Assembly: GCA_016342385.1 (NCBI GenBank)
Contig: JAEINM010000195.1
Location: 1 to 7,512 of the forward strand
DNA length: 7,512 nt
Direction: 5' to 3'
Source of the DNA: Spirochaetaceae bacterium
GTDB lineage: Bacteria; Spirochaetota; Spirochaetia; DSM-2461
The position numbers were made by a program, and so were the translations under genes. Below, in pieces: positions 1 through 6,403 of the stretch (positions are counted from its first letter, which is position 1; every line of letters starts with the position of its first letter). The notes beneath the pieces are model-generated. The model had not been told where the DNA came from. It was given only the letters and a program-made list of their open reading frames with translations, and made no database searches.

Positions 1-17
1 TTCAGAGCTTCACACTG

Positions 18-60
18 TGGGATAATTATAATTGTAAGTTTATATTTTTCATGTTATCTT
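18..60 (+). promoter_or_regulatory. Candidate promoter region of the small lipoprotein gene
   Basis: Three -10-like hexamers lie in the AT-rich leader. GATAAT at 21-26 is preceded by TGG, giving an extended -10. A perfect TATAAT is at 27-32. TATCTT at 55-60 lies 17 bases after TTGTAA (32-37), which matches four of six bases of a -35. Which one is used cannot be decided by eye, and a -35 for the first two would lie largely outside the window. The call is an inference from consensus matching in AT-rich DNA, where chance matches are common. Confidence 0.3.
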
Positions 61-102
61 TTTAAAATCAGTTACGATTACATAAATGATTTTGGAGAAT
101 AT

Positions 103-522
103 ATGAAAATTTTTAAGATTTGCAGCATTGTTTTACTTCTTTCTATTCTGGTTTCGTGCAGTGAAAAAGATCAGGGGATTCTGATTAATAATAATTCTGA
201 TACATATACGATTGAAGATGTATCAATAGTACAATCGACAGCTATTTATTATGGAGATAACCTATTGGGAGACTCAATAATCGATACATCAAGTTCTCGT
301 TTATTTGATTTAGAACCTGGTGCATATCATGTCCTTGTCATTGATGATTATAACTGGGTTTTTGAAGTAATAAATGTTGCAGTCGTACAGGATCAGGTTA
401 CTGAACTTGTATATGACGGTTTCTCACTTGCTGCCAGATCATCTGCCAGAAGTCTGATTACTTCAGAAACAAAAGAAAAGAGAATCTTAGAACCCGATGG
501 ACTCTTAATAAATAGATACTGA
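103..522 (+). CDS. Small predicted lipoprotein, 139 aa, unknown function
   Basis: Residues 1-19 form a lipoprotein signal peptide: a basic start (K2, K5), a hydrophobic core (8-17) and the lipobox LVSC with C19 as the lipidated residue. The protein is therefore predicted to be anchored to a membrane facing the periplasm or cell surface. The mature part is about 120 residues and beta-rich. Residues 25-106 have a pattern I recall from uncharacterised secreted proteins: a 'NNNSDTYTIEDV' opening, a 'YYGDNLLG' segment, then 'LEPGAYHVLVID'. The last resembles the Pro-Gly-x-Tyr turn of small beta-sandwich domains. I cannot attach a named family. The C-terminus (107-139) is polar and basic. ATG 103 is chosen because GGAG (94-97) lies five bases upstream and the signal peptide begins there, although the frame stays open to the window edge. 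It is transcribed alone and converges with the HDOD gene. Confidence 0.82.
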   Translation: MKIFKICSIVLLLSILVSCSEKDQGILINNNSDTYTIEDVSIVQSTAIYYGDNLLGDSIIDTSSSRLFDLEPGAYHVLVIDDYNWVFEVINVAVVQDQVTELVYDGFSLAARSSARSLITSETKEKRILEPDGLLINRY

Positions 523-546
523 GTCTTTATATTCTACTCAGGAAAA

Positions 547-577
547 TCTGTCTCTGAAAATGAGGCAGACTTTTTTT
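547..577. terminator. Bidirectional rho-independent terminator between convergent genes
   Basis: An eight-base-pair stem (547-554 with 562-569, one G-T wobble) closes a seven-base loop and is followed on the + strand by C and seven Ts (571-577). On the - strand the same hairpin is followed by four Ts. It lies in the 62-base gap between the stop of the small lipoprotein (522) and the stop of the HDOD gene (585), so it can serve both. The + direction looks stronger. Confidence 0.75.
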
Positions 578-584
578 CTATTTT

Positions 585-2075
585 TCAGCCTTCAAATCCC
601 TGCATTTTTAATGACTGAATAAACTCATGAAAGTGTTCTTCATTCTCCAGATCAAAATACTCCAGAACCATATAGTTTAAATCGTTAAAATCCCTTTCTC
701 CCTTATTGTAGTAATAGATTTCATTTCCAAAGGAAATGGCATAGATGAGAGTCTTGTATTCATCGCTCACGTCGTAGGGCATATGGTGATAGGCAATGGC
801 ACTGATGTATTTCTCAGGAAAATTCCATTTTTCAGCCACTTCTGAACCGATCATGGAATGGTTGTATCCCTTGGTCAGATCTTCAAGAATTGAGATGGGG
901 ATATATTTTCTGGTACACAGTTCCTTCAGTTTGCTCTCCAGTTCTTTATTCATGGAATTGACAATTATTTTTCCTATGTCGTGTAGAAGGGCAGCTACAT
1001 AAATATCTTCGGCAATCTTACCCAGGTTCTTGTAAATGGCAAGGTAGCTGGAGACTCTGGCCACGTAATAGGAGTGTTCATTGACCTCTTTTATGGCCTG
1101 CCTGTTGTATCGACTGCTCATCACTTTATTGACACCATAGTTGTACAATACTGATTTTACACCAAGCATTCCCATTATTCGGACAGCTCCGGCGACATCC
1201 TTAATCTCACTGCGTACTTTATATACTGGAGAATTAGCAATGCGAAGTATTTCCGCTGTCAGGGATGGATCGGAATCGATTTTACCCGCAATAGACTTGA
1301 AAGAGCAGTTGGGTTCACTCAACTCTTTCTGGAGAGAAACAATGCTCTCGGGAAATTGCGGCATCTGCTGAATCTCATTCGTAATTTCATCTGCAATGAT
1401 TTTCCCGTGATCTTTTGACAGTCTGCTTAAGGGTACTTTTAATGTCGTTGTACAGCAGGAGCCCTCATTTTTAAAGACAATGGCATTTTCGTTGAGACTC
1501 AATTTTCGGAGCATAAGGACAATTATGATTAATCCGAGTCCTCTCCCTTCTTTTGTGCTGAAATTGTGATTGAAGACGTCGGTTAAGTCCTCGAAGCCGT
1601 GGGCAGCCTGTAGCCTTTCTGCGATGAGGGCCGTCTCGGGCTGAAGTAAGGGGCTGTTATTTACTATATTTATGCTTATGGTTTCCTTGTCGGTTTTAAG
1701 ACTGATATTGACAAAACTATTGTTTTCATAATGATTTTTTTCGAATTCTTTGAATTTGTTCAGAACATCTTTTTTAAAGGTAATCATTCCTTTTTCATAG
1801 TCCTCTGAGTTGTTTATATCCAGATTCATAGAGGTAAAATAGAGTCTTTTAGAGTTGGCTTTGCTGGCATTCATCGCCAGTTCATTGAGCACATATTCCA
1901 GGTGAACAAATAGATTTTCCTGCTTGATCTCTGTCAGTATCGTCCGGAGAACATGAGAGAGGAATACATCAGATTTTTTCGACGTAAAGGGCAGAGTACA
2001 GGAGTATTCCCCTTTGTCATTGAATTGTTCTTTTATGTCTCTTATTACTATGTCATTTGTATTTGTATAATCCAT
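585..2075 (-). CDS. HDOD-domain signalling protein with N-terminal GHKL ATPase-like domain, 496 aa
   Basis: This looks like a cytoplasmic two-part regulator; no membrane segment is visible. Residues about 55-215 resemble a GHKL/histidine-kinase-type ATPase. There is an N-box (LNELAMNASKAN, 63-74; E66, N69) and a glycine-rich lid with EGRGLGL (176-182). The usual DxGxG of the G1 box is replaced by NNSPL (139-143), and there is no kinase phospho-acceptor domain. Residues about 235-440 form an HDOD domain. It opens with MPQFPESIVSLQKEL (238-252) and DPSLTAEILRIANSPVY (269-285) and carries HD-type residues: H334, H365-D366 (LLHDIGKI), H406 and H430-H431. HDOD proteins generally act in signalling and are often catalytically inert; the output here is unknown. 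The ATG start is supported by GGGAGA five bases upstream. The gene converges with the small lipoprotein and diverges from tetR. Confidence is high for HDOD, moderate for the ATPase-like half. Confidence 0.88.
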   Translation of the reverse strand: MDYTNTNDIVIRDIKEQFNDKGEYSCTLPFTSKKSDVFLSHVLRTILTEIKQENLFVHLEYVLNELAMNASKANSKRLYFTSMNLDINNSEDYEKGMITFKKDVLNKFKEFEKNHYENNSFVNISLKTDKETISINIVNNSPLLQPETALIAERLQAAHGFEDLTDVFNHNFSTKEGRGLGLIIIVLMLRKLSLNENAIVFKNEGSCCTTTLKVPLSRLSKDHGKIIADEITNEIQQMPQFPESIVSLQKELSEPNCSFKSIAGKIDSDPSLTAEILRIANSPVYKVRSEIKDVAGAVRIMGMLGVKSVLYNYGVNKVMSSRYNRQAIKEVNEHSYYVARVSSYLAIYKNLGKIAEDIYVAALLHDIGKIIVNSMNKELESKLKELCTRKYIPISILEDLTKGYNHSMIGSEVAEKWNFPEKYISAIAYHHMPYDVSDEYKTLIYAISFGNEIYYYNKGERDFNDLNYMVLEYFDLENEEHFHEFIQSLKMQGFEG

Positions 2076-2104
2076 TCTGATCTCCCGATGCTAATTCTTT
2101 CCTA

Positions 2105-2110
2105 ATTATA
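2105..2110 (-). promoter_or_regulatory. Candidate -10 element of the HDOD gene
   Basis: On the - strand this hexamer is a perfect TATAAT. It would place the transcript start near 2098 and give a leader of about 23 bases that contains the GGGAGA ribosome-binding site (2081-2086). No good -35 is visible 16-18 bases upstream, so an activator or a tolerant sigma factor may be needed, or the match may be chance. Confidence 0.4.
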
Positions 2111-2153
2111 AACCTTTGTTTCAAGTATAGACAGCATTTTTAATAGATTGGAG

Positions 2154-2196
2154 AAAATATAACACTGTACCAATATTTATAGCGGTGTTATATTTT
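2154..2196. promoter_or_regulatory. 12-bp perfect inverted repeat, putative TetR operator
   Basis: The left arm AAAATATAACAC (2154-2165) is the exact reverse complement of the right arm GTGTTATATTTT (2185-2196). The gap is 19 bases, and pairing extends inward by a few positions including wobbles. The arm centres are 31 bases apart, about three helical turns, so two proteins could bind on one DNA face. The repeat ends six bases before ATG 2203 of the TetR gene and lies between it and the divergent HDOD gene. TetR-family proteins commonly bind inverted repeats next to their own gene, so autorepression is likely. That is an inference. As RNA it could alternatively form a hairpin near the start codon. 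Confidence 0.6.
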
Positions 2197-2202
2197 ACAA
2201 GT

Positions 2203-2808
2203 ATGAGTAGAGATGTAAATGCAAAATCAGACAGAGTGAGACTTCACTTCGCCCAGACAGGAAAAGATATGATTCTTCAATCGGGCATTGAGAGTGTTTC
2301 AGCACGTAAGCTTGCTCATCTGGCCGGTTATGCTCTGGGAACCATATACAATCACTTTTCCAGTCTTGATGAATTGCTCTGGTATTCCCGCAGTTTAATG
2401 ATAGAAGAGATGGGATATTATTTAATGACTGAAAATCCCGGTAAAATTACCGGTGTAGATGATCTGAAGAAATTACTGAGATCTTATATGGGTTATTTTC
2501 TCGATAATCCTCATATATATCGATTTTTCTATTTTCACTCCCTGGATAAAAAAGAAAAACGTGAAAGGAATTTTACTGAAGCTCCCGGTTTTTCAGACCA
2601 GAGGAATATTGCTTTTTCTTTCCTTTCCCATGATGGGCTGTATTCTCAGAGTGAGATCAACCAGATAGGACAGATACTTATAAACTCGATTCAGGGATTA
2701 TTGACTATGGTCATAACCGATAATGATGGACTGAAGGCTGAGTCTGCCTACAGGCAGCTAGACAAAATGATTGATTTTCTCATTTCAGATAAAAGAAAGA
2801 GGAGATGA
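2203..2808 (+). CDS. TetR/AcrR-family transcriptional repressor, 201 aa
   Basis: A ligand-responsive DNA-binding repressor. Numbered from ATG 2203, residues about 10-55 form the three-helix TetR DNA-binding domain, with the helix-turn-helix at about 32-52 (SARKLAHLAG, then GTIYNHF, then the LDELL that starts the next helix). Residues 60-195 are the divergent all-helical ligand and dimerisation domain. Total length is typical for the family (about 190-210), and the tail is basic (KRKRR). The frame also allows GTG 2185 (207 aa), but that codon lies inside the inverted repeat and has no ribosome-binding site. ATG 2203 also lacks a clear Shine-Dalgarno, so translation may be weak or start from a very short leader. 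It is followed after 27 bases by the first of two membrane proteins, which are its likely targets along with itself. The ligand cannot be predicted. Confidence 0.9.
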   Translation: MSRDVNAKSDRVRLHFAQTGKDMILQSGIESVSARKLAHLAGYALGTIYNHFSSLDELLWYSRSLMIEEMGYYLMTENPGKITGVDDLKKLLRSYMGYFLDNPHIYRFFYFHSLDKKEKRERNFTEAPGFSDQRNIAFSFLSHDGLYSQSEINQIGQILINSIQGLLTMVITDNDGLKAESAYRQLDKMIDFLISDKRKRR

Positions 2809-2835
2809 GAACGAGTGTTATTGAATTTTTAAAGG

Positions 2836-3579
2836 ATGGCTACATTGAAAGAAAACACAGAAAACCAAAAACAATGGAAAAAAATCTATTTACTTGGAGG
2901 AGTTGCTGCCTTCATCGTCTTTGGATTAACATTATCAGATATAATAATCGGCTCAATGACTAGCGGAGATTTAACACTATTGCCACAAACGGCAATTGAA
3001 CATTTTGAGGAATTCAGGGATAGCTGGTTCATGGGATTGTACCACCTTGATATGTTAAATGTATTACATTCAGCTGCTATGATTCCTGTTTTTTTTGCTC
3101 TATGTGCAATTCATCGTGAGATTAAACCAGCAGCATCTTCAATAGCTTTGATCGTTTCATTAGTAGCAACAACAATCTTTATAACTACAAATACAGCGCT
3201 ACCAATGCTTCAATTAAGCGGGAAGTATTATTCTGCAATAAGTGAAACACAACGAATTCTCTATGCAGCAGCAGGGGAAGCCTTATTGGTCAGAGGAGAA
3301 CATGGAACACCGGGAGTATTCTTCGGATTCTTTTTACTCACCCTGTCTAATCTCTTTATTTCTTTTGTGATGCTAAATACCGGAATCTTTAAAAAAGTGG
3401 TTGGTTACCTGGGAATTTTTGGAAACTTTTCACTTCTCATATACATATTTTTAGTGACCTTTTTACCTGGTATTAAAAGTATTGCCGTGATTATTGCCGC
3501 ACCTGGCGGAATTTTGGTCTTGCTGTGGTATTTGATAGTAGCGATTAAATTGACAAATGTTGGACTTAACAAAATATAA
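2836..3579 (+). CDS. Six-helix membrane protein, DUF4386-like, first of a tandem pair
   Basis: An integral inner-membrane protein of up to 247 aa with about six hydrophobic segments (17-40, 73-93, 99-121, 157-181, 189-210, 214-238). Layout and motifs resemble the uncharacterised DUF4386 family, from memory; no transporter signature or catalytic motif is recognised. It is clearly paralogous to the next gene. Shared blocks include WFM (64-66), FFAL (86-89), the A-x-PM turn (121-124) with S-x-KY, GEALL (147-151), TPG-x-F-x-GFF (158-166) and GIF-x-K. The start is uncertain. AAAGG (2831-2835) directly abuts ATG 2836, too close for a normal ribosome-binding site. TTG 2845 is 8-9 bases away and would give a protein beginning (M)KENTEN, matching the MKSNEHN of the paralog. 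A stop at 2830 rules out an earlier start. It lies 27 bases after tetR and 33 before the second paralog, so co-transcription is likely. Confidence 0.82.
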   Translation: MATLKENTENQKQWKKIYLLGGVAAFIVFGLTLSDIIIGSMTSGDLTLLPQTAIEHFEEFRDSWFMGLYHLDMLNVLHSAAMIPVFFALCAIHREIKPAASSIALIVSLVATTIFITTNTALPMLQLSGKYYSAISETQRILYAAAGEALLVRGEHGTPGVFFGFFLLTLSNLFISFVMLNTGIFKKVVGYLGIFGNFSLLIYIFLVTFLPGIKSIAVIIAAPGGILVLLWYLIVAIKLTNVGLNKI

Positions 3580-3612
3580 TCATTTTAGCGGAGAAGGAGA
3601 AACAGAAGGGAA

Positions 3613-4329
3613 ATGAAATCAAATGAACACAATTGGAAAATGATGTATAAGATAGGCATGGTCGCCATTTTTTTATCGGTCTTTGTCATGGTGGCGGAAA
3701 TGTTTCTGACCATGCTGCCCGATGGTGCCAGGTCAAATGAAGGTTCGGGGGATATATACAGCTGGTTTGCGCAATTTGACAGAAACTGGTTTATGGCTAT
3801 GAGGAACCTGGGGCTGATCAATATAATTGCCACGACATTAACACTCCCCGCCTTTTTTGCTCTATTAGGGCTCCATTATGAAAAGAACAGGGCTTTTGCC
3901 GGAATGGTATTGATTGTATACCTTATGAGCTATGCCGTCTTTATGGCCGACAATGTGGCCTTTCCCATGCTGGCTTTAAGTCAGAAATATGCTGTTGCCG
4001 ATCCGGCTGGCAGGCGAATCCTGCTGAGTGCGGGAGAGGCACTGCTGGCTAAGGGGATCAGCCATACTCCCGGTACATTTCCAGGATTCTTTTTAGGAAT
4101 AATGTCATCTATTTTTATGTCTGTTCTGATTATACAAGCGGGAATCTTTCACAAGAGAGTTGGTGTCATCGGCATTGTTGCTTTTTCTTTTATGTTGATA
4201 TTTGAAGTACTGGCCTCTTTTTACAGTGGGCTCTTTTCTGTTGCCATGATTTTTGCGGTTGTTGGAGGGATCCTGGCTCTGACCTGGTATGTCATGCTGG
4301 GGATCGGATTGTATAAAGCATCAAAGTAA
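3613..4329 (+). CDS. Six-helix membrane protein, DUF4386-like, second of a tandem pair
   Basis: A 238-residue integral membrane protein with hydrophobic segments at about 11-34, 68-89, 94-117, 153-176, 182-202 and 206-234. It aligns along its whole length with the preceding protein: NWFM (58-61), FFALLGLH (81-88), NVAFPM-LALSQKY (114-126), SAGEALLAKG (139-148), TPG-x-F-PGFFLG (152-162), GIFHKRVG (177-184) and a final W before the last helix end. The most conserved part is the loop between helices 3 and 4, which could hold the functional site. ATG 3613 has GAAGGG only two bases upstream and AGGAG (3595-3599) 13 bases upstream, neither ideally spaced. Codon choice differs from its neighbour: CTG leucines and C/G-ending codons are more frequent. 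It is the last gene of the tetR operon and converges with the large lipoprotein gene. Function is unknown. Confidence 0.82.
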   Translation: MKSNEHNWKMMYKIGMVAIFLSVFVMVAEMFLTMLPDGARSNEGSGDIYSWFAQFDRNWFMAMRNLGLINIIATTLTLPAFFALLGLHYEKNRAFAGMVLIVYLMSYAVFMADNVAFPMLALSQKYAVADPAGRRILLSAGEALLAKGISHTPGTFPGFFLGIMSSIFMSVLIIQAGIFHKRVGVIGIVAFSFMLIFEVLASFYSGLFSVAMIFAVVGGILALTWYVMLGIGLYKASK

Positions 4330-4396
4330 GTATGGGTGATGAAGTAAAGGAAAAAAAATTATTGTTATCAATAGTATAGATCGAAAATGTGTATAT

Positions 4397-4444
4397 AAAA
4401 AAGCAGCAGGATTTAAAATCCTGCTGCATATTAATCTTTAATAT
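4397..4444 (-). terminator. Strong rho-independent terminator of the large lipoprotein gene
   Basis: An 11-base-pair perfect stem (4403-4413 with 4417-4427, GCAGCAGG / CCTGCTGC core) closes a three-base loop. On the - strand it is followed by six Ts (complement of 4397-4402). It lies about 40 bases beyond the stop of the lipoprotein gene at 4470. A second, AT-only hairpin (4428-4434 with 4438-4444, seven pairs) is stacked against it on the gene side. On the + strand no T-run follows, so it would end the tetR operon only weakly. I see nothing else in 4330-4396. Confidence 0.85.
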
Positions 4445-4469
4445 AAGAATAATTAGTAAGAAACTACTG

Positions 4470-6164
4470 TTATAGAGTTACAGACAGAGCACCAAGTAGG
4501 TTCTCGTTATGTTCAGTAGCTGTGGAATCTGTGTACATTAATGGATTCCCGGACATGTCTGTAATCGTAAAATCAAGATCTCCTGTTATATGCCAAGTTG
4601 TACCAGTATAATCAATTCCATCAGTACCGTCATTACATTCAAAACCAACATATGCGGTAACGACAGTTCCGGCCAATGAAACCCAGATCCGGCCTCCGTT
4701 AAATGATTGGAATACAGAACCGGCAGCACCAGGATATTGTGCAAGAATCTCATCTTCTGATGCTATCACTCTGGTGGCTCCTCCAGTAGGGAGGGTTCCA
4801 GTGTCTAGAGCAGCAGTAAGAGAAGTTGTACTGTTAAGTGTAACATCAATAGCCTCATTAACACCCCAATTTGTCAGGGAGGTCAGATCGAATGTAGTAA
4901 ACGCACGAACTTCTCCTTCATCATCTGCCATTGTCTGATCATGATTTCCCCAGTTTTCACCAGCCCATGTCATTGCATCGCCACTAGCGAGATCGATATT
5001 CCCACTATTTCCGAATGGTGACACAGTATCCGCAAAAACATAAGAGGCTGCATAATTTTCGAATTCCCCTCTGGAGTTGACAGGTATTACATATAGTGTA
5101 TCTCCCGCTTCAATAGTTGTATTGGCTTGATCAATGTAAAGATCAAGATCATAGCCGATCAATTCAGCATCGTCATTAAGTACAGAAAATGTATCATAAT
5201 CAGAGCCATTAACAAGAACAGATGAATTTCCGTCAATATCTTCAATTACATAAACGTAGGATGTTGCATGAGTCGCAAGAGTATGAGTTAAAGGGTAGAT
5301 CGATGTTATGTTTGTTGGATCCATACCATCGAGGTGAAAGAAGTCTGCAGTTCCCAGTGTATTAGTGTATCTTTTACTTACAGTGTTGATCAGGTTTCCA
5401 AAATCAATTCCAGCAGCCGGAGTAACATTGTAAAGATTTTCAGCTGGAGTAGGTGCGATAATATGAGTTCCAGGATCTGTCAAATTCAGGAAGAAAATTC
5501 TGTCAGAATCTACTGCATATGCATAATAATCTGAAAAGTCAGCAGTTATAACTGGTGCACTAGTAACATCGGCCAGGGGCTGAAACGCTGTGAAAACCTG
5601 GTATACTTCACCAGTTGCTTTTTTAACAGCAAATACTACAGTGATCAAATCATCAGCTGCGAATGTTCCGGCTTCGAAGGTAAAAGAAACTGTTGCATCT
5701 GAAATTGTAACAGCAGTTGCCTCAATTGGACCAGTAGACATATTGTAGAAAACATTGTCTTTCGCATCTGATGTTGTCGCAGAAGGATTAAGTCCCGGAT
5801 CTGTAATAGAGAAGACTCCTTCCATAGTACTGTTGTAAAGTGCTTCATCAAAAGTAAAACTGATAACGGGGTCAGTTGTGCCGTTTTCTAATCTGTCAAG
5901 ATTGATGGGAGCATAGAAATTCGAAGTTTCAAACTGAGCACCTAAACCCAGATCAAAAAGTGAAACAGATGTTTCACTGTTGAACGCAACTGTGGAATTG
6001 GTCAGTGTAAAAAATCCGTCATCAGATGTAACAGTTTCAACTGGTACCGGATCAACTACAACTTCTTCTTCTTCAAGTTCTTCAATCGGGTCAGTCGGCT
6101 GGTCACAAGCCACAAAAATAAACATCATTAGTGATGCGAGTAAGAGTAAATAAACTTTTTTCAA
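4470..6164 (-). CDS. Large predicted lipoprotein, 564 aa, beta-rich, unknown function
   Basis: Residues 1-20 are a lipoprotein signal peptide: KK at 2-3, a hydrophobic core, and the lipobox FVAC with C20. A flexible acidic/proline linker follows (about 24-45, EELEEEEVVVDPVPVE). The rest is rich in Thr, Ser, Asp, Gly and aromatic residues, as in secreted multi-domain beta-sandwich proteins. Possible strand-rich modules lie at about 48-200, 205-380 and 390-564. The boundaries are guesses from turns such as TSAPVI (201-206) and DTVSPF (379-384). No enzyme motif or named domain is recognised, and apart from C20 the only cysteine is C510. A surface-exposed adhesin-like or structural role is possible but unproven. 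The start is TTG 6164: GGAGA lies six bases upstream and the signal peptide begins there. The ATG overlapping the Shine-Dalgarno is out of frame. It is a single gene with its own terminator. Confidence 0.85.
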   Translation of the reverse strand: MKKVYLLLLASLMMFIFVACDQPTDPIEELEEEEVVVDPVPVETVTSDDGFFTLTNSTVAFNSETSVSLFDLGLGAQFETSNFYAPINLDRLENGTTDPVISFTFDEALYNSTMEGVFSITDPGLNPSATTSDAKDNVFYNMSTGPIEATAVTISDATVSFTFEAGTFAADDLITVVFAVKKATGEVYQVFTAFQPLADVTSAPVITADFSDYYAYAVDSDRIFFLNLTDPGTHIIAPTPAENLYNVTPAAGIDFGNLINTVSKRYTNTLGTADFFHLDGMDPTNITSIYPLTHTLATHATSYVYVIEDIDGNSSVLVNGSDYDTFSVLNDDAELIGYDLDLYIDQANTTIEAGDTLYVIPVNSRGEFENYAASYVFADTVSPFGNSGNIDLASGDAMTWAGENWGNHDQTMADDEGEVRAFTTFDLTSLTNWGVNEAIDVTLNSTTSLTAALDTGTLPTGGATRVIASEDEILAQYPGAAGSVFQSFNGGRIWVSLAGTVVTAYVGFECNDGTDGIDYTGTTWHITGDLDFTITDMSGNPLMYTDSTATEHNENLLGALSVTL

Positions 6165-6170
6165 TTTTGT

Positions 6171-6175
6171 TCTCC
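6171..6175 (-). promoter_or_regulatory. Ribosome-binding site fixing a TTG start
   Basis: On the - strand GGAGA lies six bases before TTG (6164-6162). It supports TTG as initiator of the 564-residue lipoprotein, since the nearest ATG (6177-6175) overlaps this site and reads a different frame that closes after 24 codons. Confidence 0.7.
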
Positions 6176-6193
6176 ATTAAATATAAAATTATT

Positions 6194-6205
6194 AATATAA
6201 TCGAC
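6194..6205 (-). promoter_or_regulatory. Candidate promoter core of the large lipoprotein gene
   Basis: On the - strand TATATT (6199-6194) could be a -10, giving a start near 6187 and a leader of about 23 bases containing the ribosome-binding site. No convincing sigma-70 -35 lies 17 bases upstream. The overlapping GTCGATTA (6205-6198) matches six of eight bases of the flagellar-type sigma-28 -10 GCCGATAA, with an AAAA run about 15 bases upstream in place of TAAA. Both readings are weak. Confidence 0.28.
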
Positions 6206-6375
6206 ATTTTTGCACGGTTTTTTTTCTTCATCAAGTTCTACTTCTATGTATTTTCAGATTTTCATTGCTTTTTTTGACGAAAAATCAATCAAATATTTTT
6301 GATAATAAATGACCAATATAAAAGGGATAGCATGTTAGATTATTCAAAAATAAATGGCTAATTATCCACTATAGC

Positions 6376-6403
6376 ACTATTTCAACAGAGAAACAGTTTT
6401 TTT
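6376..6403. terminator. Possible weak terminator hairpin beside the zinc-ribbon gene
   Basis: Arms 6376-6383 and 6390-6397 can pair around a six-base loop. On the - strand, as RNA from the zinc-ribbon gene, all eight pairs form with one G-U, but no T-run follows. On the + strand there is one A-C mismatch, followed by a run of Ts to 6403. The - strand stop codon at 6402-6404 overlaps the run. It may end the zinc-ribbon gene, a + strand transcript, or neither. Confidence 0.3.

Noticed and set aside
1..102. The frame of the small lipoprotein is open back to the window edge, suggesting a longer protein.
   Set aside because: A good ribosome-binding site and a complete signal peptide with lipobox begin at 103, and the upstream translation has no recognisable content.
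796..1371. Open frames on the + strand opposite the HDOD gene.
   Set aside because: They lie antisense within a well-supported coding region and show no domain or start signal.
2805..2960. A 51-codon ORF from ATG 2805 that overlaps the tetR stop (ATGA) behind AGGAG.
   Set aside because: It reads out of frame through the first membrane protein, becomes Cys/Trp/Arg-rich nonsense, and has no recognisable domain. The paralogous frame is clearly the coding one.
3585..3833. Open frame on the - strand opposite the second membrane gene.
   Set aside because: It is the antisense shadow of a clearly paralogous coding sequence.
6103..6177. A 24-codon ORF on the - strand from the ATG overlapping the lipoprotein ribosome-binding site.
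   Set aside because: It has no ribosome-binding site of its own and its reading simply shadows the signal-peptide region in another frame.
6288..6303. Inverted repeat ATCAAA-TATT-TTTGAT, reminiscent of an FNR-type site.
   Set aside because: The arms are in the opposite order to the FNR consensus (TTGAT...ATCAA), and six-base AT-rich palindromes are common in such DNA.
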